Source of the DNA: Natrialba magadii ATCC 43099
GTDB taxonomy: Archaea; Halobacteriota; Halobacteria; Halobacteriales; Natrialbaceae
Length of the DNA stretch: 64,000 bases
Direction: 5' to 3'
NCBI RefSeq assembly: GCF_000025625.1
Contig: NC_013922.1
Span: 1,550,001 to 1,614,000, forward strand
The notes beneath the pieces are model-generated. The model saw only the letters and a program-made list of their open reading frames with translations. It was not told the origin of the DNA and made no database searches. The position numbers and the translations under genes are program-made. Of this stretch, positions 25,230 through 34,478 are shown in pieces (within the stretch, counting starts at the first letter, position 1; each line of letters opens with the position of its first letter).

Positions 25230-26228
25230 ATGTGTGCTGAACACAGTGCAGACAGGACAAACGTCCACACAGAAACAGCCGTTCCGCCCGATCCGTTCAT
25301 CGCTACGCAGCCCCGTCTCGAAGCCGTTCGCTCCCAGATTGTCGACTCGATCCAACAGCGCGTCGCCGATGCAGGTGCCCACGGCGTCGTCGTCGCGATG
25401 AGTGGCGGCCTCGATTCGACCGTCACGGCAACGCTGGCCGTCGAGGCACTCGGTCCCGAGCGCGTCCTCGGCCTCACACTCCCCTGTCACAAAACCGAAC
25501 AACGCGACGCCCGCGACGCCCGCACACTCGCAGCGGGGCTCGGGATGGAGTTCGCCGAGATCCAACTGCGGCCGCTCCTCGAGTTGTTCGACGACACGGT
25601 GGCGAGTGTACTCGAGTGTCGGCTCGACGGAAGCAGGGACGGGAGTAGAGACAGGGACGGAATCGAAGATGACGATAGTGGCAGAGACGGTGAGAGTACC
25701 AGTGGCACCGACAGCGCCAGCGGCCGACCCAACGAACGCAACTGCGAACTCGGAAACGTCGTTGCACGCCTCCGGATGAGTTGTGCCTACTACGCGGCCA
25801 ACCGCGAGCAGCGACTCGTTCTTGGCACGGCGAACCGCTCGGAGTTGGCACTCGGGTACTTCACGAAATACGGCGACGGAGCGGCGGACACTTATCCGAT
25901 CGGCGACCTCTACAAGACCGAGGTACGGGCGCTCGCACAACGAATCGGCGTTCCCCGCCGGATCATCTCCAAGTCGCCGACGGCCGGCTTCTCGGCTGAC
26001 CAGACCGACGCCGACGAACTCGGTGCACCCTACGAGACGATCGATCCACTGCTGTTCCGACTGGTCGAGCAAGACCAATCGGTCGCCGACGCTGCTGCCG
26101 ATCTCGACCTCGACTGGGAGACGGCACGAACGATTGCGTGGCGATGTGCCAGAACCGAGCACAAACGCGGTCGACCGCCGGTGCCGGGCATCAGCCGGTT
26201 CAGGCGTGTCGATGCTGACACAGACTGA
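25230..26228 (+). CDS. nadE: NH3-dependent NAD+ synthetase
   Basis: The 332-residue enzyme makes NAD+ from deamido-NAD, ATP and ammonia. The ATP-pyrophosphatase P-loop SGGLDSTV is near residue 57, and later blocks VLGTANRSELALGYFTKYGD and PIGDLYKTEVRALA are family hallmarks. No glutaminase domain is present, so ammonia is used directly. An acidic low-complexity insertion of about 45 residues (DGSRDGSRDRDGIEDD onward, near 132-175) interrupts the domain and makes the protein longer than usual. The promoter contains an 18-bp palindrome. Confidence 0.93.
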   Translation: MCAEHSADRTNVHTETAVPPDPFIATQPRLEAVRSQIVDSIQQRVADAGAHGVVVAMSGGLDSTVTATLAVEALGPERVLGLTLPCHKTEQRDARDARTLAAGLGMEFAEIQLRPLLELFDDTVASVLECRLDGSRDGSRDRDGIEDDDSGRDGESTSGTDSASGRPNERNCELGNVVARLRMSCAYYAANREQRLVLGTANRSELALGYFTKYGDGAADTYPIGDLYKTEVRALAQRIGVPRRIISKSPTAGFSADQTDADELGAPYETIDPLLFRLVEQDQSVADAAADLDLDWETARTIAWRCARTEHKRGRPPVPGISRFRRVDADTD

Positions 26229-26249
26229 GTGATGCCCCCTGCCGATCAG

Positions 26250-26663
26250 TCACTGTTCTGCTTCGTGTCGATACAGGTTCGGATTTCGCCACCAGAACAG
26301 CCCCCAGGAGAGCATGAAGCCGGCACCCATCGCGATGATGTCCTGGAGAATCTGCCAGAGACCGAGGCCGACGATTGCGACCAGCGCGAGCGCCGAGCCG
26401 AGTGCAGCACCGACAATGACGAACAGCACGTCACCGATAATGTGCTCGCGCGGCTGTTCCCAGTAGTGCTGTCGGTCCTCGTCGTACCAGACGCCGACGT
26501 AGATCAATACCGGTGACATCGCCGTAATAATCGTGACGACCTGATAATCAGGACCCAGCCCTGCCGGACCGAGAACCGTGAAGTTGAGCAAGTTCGCGAT
26601 CATCGCCATCGCGAACAGTCCAACAAGCAGCCAGCCCCACCGCGGTAACGCCTCCTTGTCCAT
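26250..26663 (-). CDS. Four-helix integral membrane protein
   Basis: The 137-residue protein starts MDKEALPRWGWLLVGLFAMA and has about four membrane helices with a polar loop (WYDEDRQHYWEQPREHIIGD) between the second and third. It ends in a short His/Glu tail. No catalytic residues or known family are recognised. It converges on nadE with a 21-base gap. Confidence 0.7.
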   Translation of the reverse strand: MDKEALPRWGWLLVGLFAMAMIANLLNFTVLGPAGLGPDYQVVTIITAMSPVLIYVGVWYDEDRQHYWEQPREHIIGDVLFVIVGAALGSALALVAIVGLGLWQILQDIIAMGAGFMLSWGLFWWRNPNLYRHEAEQ

Positions 26664-26773
26664 GTCTGGGCAGCGTCACCGTATCAAAATAATCCTGCCG
26701 TTCTCGCGTCACCTTCGACGGCAGTTCAAACACGGAAGTGACAGCGCGAACCGGTAACTCCGCACAGCAGGCG

Positions 26774-27067
26774 TTATTCCGCACAGCAGGCGTCTTTCTT
26801 CGGCGCCTCGTCGACACCGCTCCCGTCTGCCGCCACTGGTTCCTCCAGCCGATACAAGCTCTGGCGCGCATCAGCAAAGTAGATATCCTCGTCGACGATT
26901 CCGATCTCCTCGAGGCGCTCGAGTGCGTACCGAACCGTCCGCGCCGAAAGCATCGACTCCTCGACGATCTGCTTCTGGGTGAGCGGCCCGTCGTACTCGA
27001 GAACCTTGAAAACGAGTTTGGCGCTCGGAGGCAAGTCTTCGATCTCCTCCCCGTCGGTCTCTACCAT
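26774..27067 (-). CDS. Winged helix-turn-helix transcription regulator
   Basis: The 97-residue protein is one winged-helix domain: SAKLVFKVLEYDGPLTQKQI, then EESMLSARTVRYALERLEEI as the recognition helix, then a wing (VDEDIYFADARQSLYRL). This matches the short MarR/TrmB-like regulators common in haloarchaea. The end is unusual, KKDACCAE, with a vicinal cysteine pair that could bind metal or sense redox state. Just past the stop, a 16-base direct repeat duplicates the sequence coding for the last residues. The promoter is strong (TATA at 27092-27100). Confidence 0.82.
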   Translation of the reverse strand: MVETDGEEIEDLPPSAKLVFKVLEYDGPLTQKQIVEESMLSARTVRYALERLEEIGIVDEDIYFADARQSLYRLEEPVAADGSGVDEAPKKDACCAE

Positions 27068-27091
27068 GTTACGAATCGAAAGCGTGCAGCA

Positions 27092-27100
27092 GTATAAAAG
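27092..27100 (-). promoter_or_regulatory. TATA element of the winged-helix regulator gene
   Basis: On the minus strand the sequence reads CTTTTATAC, a near-ideal haloarchaeal TATA box about 25-30 bases before the ATG at 27067. The transcript would have a very short leader. Confidence 0.55.
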
Positions 27101-27329
27101 TTGAGCCTTTCACCGACAAACTTGCAGAAAATTCCAATCTGTGGGCCAAGTAAAATGCAACCGTTGCGCCTGCAAGTGTCGATATCGTCTCTTGACCAGG
27201 TGGTCAGCACTCGTCACGACTGAGTGACTGATTCGGATGTGCCAGCGTGTTCGGCCTGCCGACCCGGTAACATTGATAGGTATACATATTTTTATAGTTG
27301 GTATTAGTTACTGATTCATAAGACTAGAA

Positions 27330-30300
27330 ATGGACGGGGATCACAGGGGTGTCGGTGGGGACCGAGCCGCAAGTCCAGTACTCGGTATTGTTCTTCTCTT
27401 TGCGATGGTCGGGATTGGTGCACTCCTGCTGTTCACAGCTGGATCCATTATGCTCGACGGGCTTGGCTCTGAGGTCGACCGCGAAAAGGTCCACCTCTGT
27501 ATGGACGAGACTGACCACCGGCTCGGCACCGTCGCCTCAACGGGATACGAACAATCGCTAGCACTTGACGATCCAGATTGCCAACCCTCGGTTGTCAGCG
27601 ATGGCTCAATTTCAATCACCTGGTACAACAGTACGGACGGTAAAAAACCACCATGGGACAACTCGAGTCGGACAGCCACTGAAGATCTTGGTGCACTCGA
27701 GTTCGAACTCGAGGATCGGACGCTCGCACACCAGGGTGGTGCCATCTGGGAGGTTTCTGAGTCCAGCGTGCGAACAGAGAAGTCGCCGGAGATCGGCTTC
27801 ACCGAGGATGGATTGCTGGAACTGGGGTTCATGCAGGTCCATCAGTCGGAGACGATCGGATCGGAGGGAGTTCTCCGGCACGACTTCGAAAGCGAGTCGG
27901 AAGCGGCAACAAACCTCACGACAGCGGTTGAGGAGGCGAACGAAGACGTTGCGATCAAGATCGAGAGCGAGTATGCGGAGGGGTGGAAGGACCACCTCGG
28001 AAGCGAAGAAGAGTACGCTGATCAATTCCACGAGTTCGATGTCAACGTAGAGTCGACCTCGAATCCCAACGAGGTCGTGATGACGATCGAAGAGATCGAC
28101 ACAGCCCCAGAAGAGCCGTATTTCTTGGTCGAAGAGGACCACGGGCTATGGGATCAAGGCGGGAACGAGCCACTTCCTAGTCATATCTTGGATCATGGGG
28201 ACTTCTTCCACGTCAATACGACACTGATGAATTACGGAAACGAATCAGGGCATGTCAACGCTACGCTCATGATTCGGGACGAATCGGGTACTGGTGTCGA
28301 GAGTCGGGAAATCACGTCTGACGACGAAATTGAGCCTGGCGAATATATCTCGACGGCCAATCACTCGGAGTGGAACTGGGACGGGGCTGGCGCAAACCAC
28401 TTTTTCAAAACTGGCAACCCAAGCGATGCAATCGGCGTCGAACCGGGGGAAGAGTACGAGTACAACGTCGAAACTGCTCCAGGAGGGGCCACCCTCAACG
28501 ACCCAGGCCAATTCATCATCGAGGATGATCCACCGGAGGTCACCATCACTAACGTCGAGGATCCAGTCGGCCAGGGAGAGACGTTAACAGTCCACGCAAA
28601 TGTCGAAAAGCGCGGGTATGGAGACGATCAACTCGTTTGGCTCAGTGGTTTCGACGGCACCATCGTTGACACCACCGAAGTCGATTCCGAGGGGAGTGGA
28701 ATGGAATCGGTCGAACTCGAGTGGGGAAGCGTCGATTTACCCACGGACTCCACTGACACCGAAATCGCAGTCGGAACGGAGTCTAACAGTGATACCGAAA
28801 AGGTCGATGTCTATCCGTCGCTCAACATAACCGATATCGATGTGCTTGATGATCCGGTTGAGGAAGACGGATCGGTAACCGTTGAGGCAATTATTGAATC
28901 AATAGGAGATGAAGCCGAAACAGATGTATTTATAGGGGGGGACGAGGCCGGTAGTCAGTCCGTTACCGTTCCGGATACGGGAACAAAGGCTGTCGAACTT
29001 GAGTATGACGTTGGAGAGCGAACTGATCGCATCACGGTCAGGACGGATAGTTTCGAAGCAGAAGACGACGAGATGGAGGAAGTTGTCGTCGTCAAGCGAG
29101 ATGGGCCAGAATGTGATGCCGTCGATTATGAGGGTAGTGGGTCAGAACATGACCCGTATCAAATAAGCAACGTCGATCAGCTCCAGTGTATCAACGATCA
29201 GGGCCTCGATGAACATTACGAACTCGTCGACAACATCGATGCCCACGGAACCGAGTACTGGAATCCAGCTGTGAGCCACTCAGAAACAGTATATCCAGAA
29301 AGCCGCGAATTTGGATTAGGTGATCGGTTTGAGCTCTCCAACACTCCCGTAGTTGAAAGAAGTGTCGAGGTAGATGCAGGCACTTTGAATAGTGATCCAG
29401 AGTTTGAGCTTATCGATGCCGAAGCAGGCGTCGTAGAGATACGAGAGGATTCAGGACGGGGCGACAACTGGAGGCAACTAGAGGTATCCTATCAGGAGTC
29501 AACAGAGTCCGGCGAACCCCGTGGATTCGAACCGATCGGGCAAGACGGGAACCCCTATGCGGCAAACGGTGACCAAGGGAACTCCAGTGGATCGTTCGAC
29601 GGCCATTTCAATGGAAGCGGTCACCTGATTGAGGGACTATCCATCGATCGACCCGATGAACGATTTGTTGGGTTGTTTGGTGCGACAGGTCACACGACGA
29701 ACGCCGATCCAGTCGGTTCTGGGTCAACGATAGAGAACGTGAGGCTTGCCGACGTGAACATCCATGGACAACAGCACGTTGGTGCACTCGTTGGTCAGGC
29801 CGGCGGTGAAGTGATTCAATCACGCAGTGAGGGAGTTGTCAGAGGTGAAGAACAGCTGGTGGGTGGATTAATTGGAGACGGGGCTCACGCCAGTCTTGAT
29901 AATGAACTTGTCGCGGAAGGTACCGTAATTGGTGGGCCGAACACCGATTACAGGAATGGTGAAGGAATCGGTGGGCTGATTGGCCGATCAACGTTCCAGA
30001 CCGAGGTTTCTGTGGGCTATACACAGAACATGACGGTGATCGCCGATGATGGAAATTCGGTTGGAAGTCCACCAGACCGGAGCCATGCGGGAGGGCTCAT
30101 CGGGACATCATCCTACCGAGACTCTACATTCGATCAGATGTATACGATTACGAACGCCGACGGATTTGACGGCGCGACTGGGGCAATTGTCGGAACGATC
30201 TTGGGTGCTCAGGGAGAAAGCACTACCGGTGACACGTTCACCGAGAGCGTCTACTGGCAGAACAGTGAAGATCCGTACGGCGTAAATGATGTTGATTGGA

Positions 30301-30875
30301 ACGCACCAAGTCCCACACTCAACTGGAATGGGCGGAGTGAAGACGACATGAAAGGTAACGATGTGAACCAAGGCGGCAGAATGGGCAACCTCAACTTTGA
30401 GGAAGAGGGGGGCCCATGGGTCGCCGTCCCCGATGATTACCCTCGCTTCGACTGGGAGCTCGAGGCCGAGGGAATCTTCGAGGTCGACATTGACAACGTC
30501 GAAAACGTAACCGCCGGCAACTCCACTACGATCGATGCCACGGTTACGAGCCGTGATACGGACTTGGATGAGGACGATGTCCCACAGATAATCACGCTCA
30601 CGGACACCGACGGCCAGGTCGTCGATACGAAAGAAGTGGTAGAAAGTGATCTAAACGAAGACGGCGAGACGGAGGTCGAACTCGAGTGGCAGACCAGTCT
30701 CAACGACGATGGCAGCGGCGAGGTGACTGTTCGAAGCGAGGATCGAGCGGATTCAGCACCGATTGAGATCGAACCCGGCGACGAAATCGACTGGACTGGG
30801 GACGCAGATGGATCGCTGGACGACATCGGCGATTCCACGATTGAGATTGATGTTGATGCCGTCGAGGTTGGCTGA
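27330..30875 (+). CDS. Giant pilin-like surface protein with CARDB-type and GLUG repeats
   Basis: The 1181-residue protein starts with a class III signal: GDRAASPVLGIVLLFAMVGI then a hydrophobic helix, as in archaeal type IV pilins and DUF7289-type proteins, so it is probably inserted or assembled through its N-terminus. Residues about 60-330 form a pilin-like head. From about 405 to 590 come two CARDB/Ig-like beta domains (ITDIDVLDDPVEEDGSVTVE). From about 590 to 1040 lies a GLUG adhesin region with repeats such as VGALVGQAGG, VGGLIGDGAH and IGGLIGRSTF. A third CARDB-like domain ends the chain. A role in surface adhesion is inferred. Base composition is less GC-rich than the neighbours, consistent with transfer. 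A TTTTTATA promoter element lies near 27290. Confidence 0.8.
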   Translation: MDGDHRGVGGDRAASPVLGIVLLFAMVGIGALLLFTAGSIMLDGLGSEVDREKVHLCMDETDHRLGTVASTGYEQSLALDDPDCQPSVVSDGSISITWYNSTDGKKPPWDNSSRTATEDLGALEFELEDRTLAHQGGAIWEVSESSVRTEKSPEIGFTEDGLLELGFMQVHQSETIGSEGVLRHDFESESEAATNLTTAVEEANEDVAIKIESEYAEGWKDHLGSEEEYADQFHEFDVNVESTSNPNEVVMTIEEIDTAPEEPYFLVEEDHGLWDQGGNEPLPSHILDHGDFFHVNTTLMNYGNESGHVNATLMIRDESGTGVESREITSDDEIEPGEYISTANHSEWNWDGAGANHFFKTGNPSDAIGVEPGEEYEYNVETAPGGATLNDPGQFIIEDDPPEVTITNVEDPVGQGETLTVHANVEKRGYGDDQLVWLSGFDGTIVDTTEVDSEGSGMESVELEWGSVDLPTDSTDTEIAVGTESNSDTEKVDVYPSLNITDIDVLDDPVEEDGSVTVEAIIESIGDEAETDVFIGGDEAGSQSVTVPDTGTKAVELEYDVGERTDRITVRTDSFEAEDDEMEEVVVVKRDGPECDAVDYEGSGSEHDPYQISNVDQLQCINDQGLDEHYELVDNIDAHGTEYWNPAVSHSETVYPESREFGLGDRFELSNTPVVERSVEVDAGTLNSDPEFELIDAEAGVVEIREDSGRGDNWRQLEVSYQESTESGEPRGFEPIGQDGNPYAANGDQGNSSGSFDGHFNGSGHLIEGLSIDRPDERFVGLFGATGHTTNADPVGSGSTIENVRLADVNIHGQQHVGALVGQAGGEVIQSRSEGVVRGEEQLVGGLIGDGAHASLDNELVAEGTVIGGPNTDYRNGEGIGGLIGRSTFQTEVSVGYTQNMTVIADDGNSVGSPPDRSHAGGLIGTSSYRDSTFDQMYTITNADGFDGATGAIVGTILGAQGESTTGDTFTESVYWQNSEDPYGVNDVDWNAPSPTLNWNGRSEDDMKGNDVNQGGRMGNLNFEEEGGPWVAVPDDYPRFDWELEAEGIFEVDIDNVENVTAGNSTTIDATVTSRDTDLDEDDVPQIITLTDTDGQVVDTKEVVESDLNEDGETEVELEWQTSLNDDGSGEVTVRSEDRADSAPIEIEPGDEIDWTGDADGSLDDIGDSTIEIDVDAVEVG

Positions 30876-30929
30876 CTGAGCCGCACCCAACCCGAACCCC
30901 TTTTCACCACCGACGATAGAGTCACAGAC

Positions 30930-31253
30930 ATGTCGACCGAATCGATTAGCGACCGGCGCGAGCACATTCGCTCGATCAGCGTCACCGCGCTGGCCGCGCT
31001 GCTCGGCGTCGGGACGGCGCTCGCCTCCATGGCGCTCACCGGTGATGTCTCACCGGGTGAGGCCGCAGGCGATACGCGAGCGCTCTTGCTCGTCCTCACC
31101 GCGATCGTCGCACAGATCGTGCTCTTCGACGTCACGAGCATCTATAGCGACGACGAGTTCGGGATCAAACACTACCTGTTCATCACGTTCATGACCTTCT
31201 CGATGTGGTTTGTGACGTGGGGTATCCTGCTCACCGCGGAGCTTAACGCATAA
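30930..31253 (+). CDS. EMC6-like small membrane protein
   Basis: The 107-residue protein has a charged N-terminal tail (SISDRREHIRSISV) and three membrane helices, with acidic loop TSIYSDDEFGIKHY between the second and third. Topology and length match the EMC6/Rab5-interacting-like proteins of archaea; the family name is recalled rather than proven here. It ends two bases before the RLI start, so the pair forms an operon. EMC6 in eukaryotes belongs to a membrane-protein insertase, which makes the link with a ribosome-recycling factor suggestive. Confidence 0.7.
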   Translation: MSTESISDRREHIRSISVTALAALLGVGTALASMALTGDVSPGEAAGDTRALLLVLTAIVAQIVLFDVTSIYSDDEFGIKHYLFITFMTFSMWFVTWGILLTAELNA

Positions 31254-31255
31254 CC

Positions 31256-33070
31256 ATGGCGGACGACAGCATCGCCGTCGTAGACTTAGATCGGTGCCAG
31301 CCCGACCGCTGTAGCTACGAGTGCAAAAACTACTGTCCGCCGAACCGGACCGGCAAGGAGTGCATCACGCTCCGTGGCGAAGAAACGCCCGAGGGACAGC
31401 CCGAGCAGGTCCGCATCTCCGAAGAGATCTGTCTCGGCGAAACCTGTGGCATCTGCGTCGAGAAGTGCCCCTTCGACGCGATCGAGATTATCAACCTACC
31501 ACAGGAATTGCAGGAAGAACCCGCACACCGCTACGGTGAGAACGCCTTCTCGCTGTACGGCCTTCCAGCTCCGCAGGAGGGACAGGTCACCGGCATCCTC
31601 GGCCCGAACGGGATCGGGAAAACGACCGCCGTTCGCATCCTCGCCGGCGAACTCGAGCCCAACCTCGGCCGCTACGAGGAGTCGCCAGACTGGGACGAGG
31701 TACTGGAAGCCTACCGTGGCACGGAACTACAGGACTACATCGCCGACGTGCGCGACGGCGAGATTACCGTCGCCCGAAAGCCACAGTACGTCGACCAGAT
31801 TCCAAAGCAGTTCGACGGCAACACCCGCCAGCTCCTGGAGCAGACGGACGAACGCGACGCGCTCGACTCACTCGTCGAGCGGCTGTCGATCGGCCCCGTC
31901 ATGGACCAGGCGATCGAGGATCTCTCCGGCGGCGAACTCCAGCGCGTTGCGATCGCAGCGACGCTGGCACGAGATACGGACTTCTACTTCCTGGACGAGA
32001 TCACCCCGTACCTCGACATCGGACAGCGCGTTACCGCAGCGCGATTGATTCGCGAACTCGCCGAGGACGAAGGGAAGTCGATGCTCGTCGTCGAGCACGA
32101 CCTGGCGATCCTCGACCTGCTCGCCGATACCTTACACGTCGCCTACGGTGAGCCCGGTGCCTACGGTGTCATCACCTCGCCGAAGTCGGTCCGGAACGGG
32201 ATCAACGAGTACCTCTCGGGCTATCTCGACAACGAAAACATGCGGATTCGCCAGAATCCGATCGAGTTCGAGGAGCACGCCCCACGAACCGCGACCCACG
32301 GCGACGTGCTCGTCGACTATCCGGACCTCTCCAAGAGCTACGGAGAGGGCGAATTTAGCCTCGAGATCAAGGGCGGCGAGATCCACCGCAACGAGGTACT
32401 CGGTATCGTCGGCCCGAACGGAATCGGGAAGTCGACGTTCGCAAAACTGCTGACTGGCAATCTCGACACGGACGAGGGCGATGCCGACCTCGACCTGGAT
32501 ATCTCCTACAAGCCACAGTACGTGACGATCGACCAGCACATGCGAGTCGACGCGTTCCTCTCCTCGATTACGGACCAGTTCGGCTCCTCGTACTGGAACA
32601 CCGAAATCGCCCAGCCGCTCCAACTCGAGCGGATCATGGAACAAAACCTCTCCGATCTCTCCGGCGGTGAACGCCAGCGGGTCGCCATCGCGGCCTGTCT
32701 GTCGGACTCTGCAGACCTGTACCTGCTCGACGAACCGTCGGCGCACCTGGACGTCGAACAGCGCGTCCAGGCAACTAGCGCGATCCGACGCTACGCCGAA
32801 CAGCAGGACGCGACCGTGATGGTCATCGACCACGACACGTACATGATCGACCTGCTCGCGGATCGGCTGATGGTCTTCGACGGCGAACCAGCGGTCCACG
32901 GTCACGCCAGCCAGCCCCAGCCGATGCGCGACGGTATGAACGAGTTCCTCGCTAATCTCGAGGTTACGTTCCGCCGTGACGAGCGCACGTCGCGTCCGCG
33001 AATCAACAAGCCAGACTCGCAACTAGACCGCGAGCAAAAGCGCGAAGGCGAGTACTACTACTCGCCCTGA
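31256..33070 (+). CDS. ABCE1/RLI ribosome-recycling ATPase
   Basis: The 604-residue protein has the full ABCE1 plan. Residues 1-75 bind two 4Fe-4S clusters (RCQPDRCSYECKNYC and CLGETCGICVEKCPF). Two ATPase domains follow, with Walker A GPNGIGKTT and GPNGIGKST, signatures LSGGELQRVAIA and LSGGERQRVAIA, and Walker B segments YFLDEI and YLLDEPSAHLD. ABCE1 splits ribosomes after termination and is essential in archaea. The start follows the EMC6-like stop by two bases. The C-terminus is basic and Arg-rich, as in homologs. Confidence 0.97.
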   Translation: MADDSIAVVDLDRCQPDRCSYECKNYCPPNRTGKECITLRGEETPEGQPEQVRISEEICLGETCGICVEKCPFDAIEIINLPQELQEEPAHRYGENAFSLYGLPAPQEGQVTGILGPNGIGKTTAVRILAGELEPNLGRYEESPDWDEVLEAYRGTELQDYIADVRDGEITVARKPQYVDQIPKQFDGNTRQLLEQTDERDALDSLVERLSIGPVMDQAIEDLSGGELQRVAIAATLARDTDFYFLDEITPYLDIGQRVTAARLIRELAEDEGKSMLVVEHDLAILDLLADTLHVAYGEPGAYGVITSPKSVRNGINEYLSGYLDNENMRIRQNPIEFEEHAPRTATHGDVLVDYPDLSKSYGEGEFSLEIKGGEIHRNEVLGIVGPNGIGKSTFAKLLTGNLDTDEGDADLDLDISYKPQYVTIDQHMRVDAFLSSITDQFGSSYWNTEIAQPLQLERIMEQNLSDLSGGERQRVAIAACLSDSADLYLLDEPSAHLDVEQRVQATSAIRRYAEQQDATVMVIDHDTYMIDLLADRLMVFDGEPAVHGHASQPQPMRDGMNEFLANLEVTFRRDERTSRPRINKPDSQLDREQKREGEYYYSP

Positions 33071-33170
33071 GAGCGGTTCTCCGCGCCGTCGCGTTTTCCA
33101 CGGCAACGTGCCCCCGTGCCCCCGCGCCCCATTTGTGCACCCATTTCACTACACGAACGCATGGGGCCGC

Positions 33171-34199
33171 TCAGTGGTCCGGAACATCCCGATCGAGAAT
33201 CACGACGATTCCTGCTACCACAAACAACACGCCCAGCAACGCGTAGGCGAGGACTGCACTCGAGACGACCAGCGTTCCGGTCGCCCCGAAGACCGCGCCG
33301 GCGGCGGCGACGAGCGTCCCGAAGAGAATCAGTCCGGTGCCGACGAGTTCGGTCGTCACGCCGTCGTCCTCGGTCTCTGGCGTTGCATCGGGGCGTTCGA
33401 GTGGGTCCACCAGTCGCCACTTGGGTTCGTCGGCGCGTTCGAGTCGGTACCGGCCGCGAGAGAGCGAGGAGAGGACGGCGTCGCTTGCTGCATGGACGGT
33501 GGTCGTCCACCAGTCATCAGTCGTTGTCGCGGTGTCAGTGCCAGCCTCGGCGTCCGCGGCGGGCAGGTCGGTTCGAGCGAGATAGATCGGTTCGCCGATC
33601 GCGTGATCGATCGACGCGGCGTCGTACCCGACGTCTTCGATGAGTCGGGCGAACAGGAAGTCCTCGGACCATGGGATCGGCTTCTCGAGTTCGAACGCGA
33701 CGAGCTCGCCGTGCGGGAGCGAGACGGTGAGTTCGACCGTCGTCTCGTCGAGCGCGGTCACGTCGGCGATCCGGCCCTCAACGTAGCCCTCGGGAGTCGT
33801 CATTACGTCGATGCGACCGAGTTCGTCGGCAAGGGGGCCTTCCTGTGGGTGAGTGGTAGTGTTCGACCGATTGGCATCACCAACCGCACTGCCTGGCGAT
33901 CCATCGCGACGAGCACTGCTGGCATGGCCATCGAGTTCGGAGCGGTCGGTGTGATCCGTCCGATCGGGGCGTCCGGCGCGGTCCGTTCGGTCGGGACGGT
34001 CACGGCGATCACTCGACTCGGGAGGTCCGCGCGTCACCTCGATCTCGACCTCGCCGCCGGACACCGCACCGTCAGACTCGTCGCCGTTCGTGCCGGATGC
34101 GGATGGACTCGAGTTCGAACTGGAAGAAGTGGGAGTGTCAGCGTCGGCACTCGAGTCGGCGTCCGAATCTGCGTCGGTGGGGGAGTGGTCGTCTGTCAC
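33171..34199 (-). CDS. Hypothetical protein with two C-terminal membrane helices
   Basis: The 342-residue protein has a long disordered N-terminus (residues 1-120, with Ser/Asp runs and a DRRDRPDRTDRAGRPDRTD repeat), a beta-rich soluble domain (about 125-280) and two membrane helices (ELVGTGLILFGTLVAAAGAV and YALLGVLFVVAGIVVIL). The start is a GTG. The upstream frame remains open through a 6-base repeat but holds no start codon. No known family is recognised. The soluble domain would face the cytoplasm if the helices form a hairpin. Confidence 0.65.
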   Translation of the reverse strand: MTDDHSPTDADSDADSSADADTPTSSSSNSSPSASGTNGDESDGAVSGGEVEIEVTRGPPESSDRRDRPDRTDRAGRPDRTDHTDRSELDGHASSARRDGSPGSAVGDANRSNTTTHPQEGPLADELGRIDVMTTPEGYVEGRIADVTALDETTVELTVSLPHGELVAFELEKPIPWSEDFLFARLIEDVGYDAASIDHAIGEPIYLARTDLPAADAEAGTDTATTTDDWWTTTVHAASDAVLSSLSRGRYRLERADEPKWRLVDPLERPDATPETEDDGVTTELVGTGLILFGTLVAAAGAVFGATGTLVVSSAVLAYALLGVLFVVAGIVVILDRDVPDH

Positions 34200-34260
34200 G
34201 AGTGGAGTCGGAGAGGGGCGTTGGAAGCGGGTTCTGGGTGAATTCGGGTGGCCTATCGAA

Positions 34261-34296
<36 letters not shown>

Positions 34297-34478
34297 ACAT
34301 TGACATCAGCGCCACTACTGTCGGAATTGGGTAATCAATCATCCGTACGGGATCGAGCGGTGTAAGTCGTTTGCCAGTATCCTGTACGTGTCGATGGGTG
34401 CGTCCAGTGCACGAGCCAGTCACTCATCCACCGAATCCGAGCGTTCCAGACCGACAGTCGATATCGTACGACCCAGCG

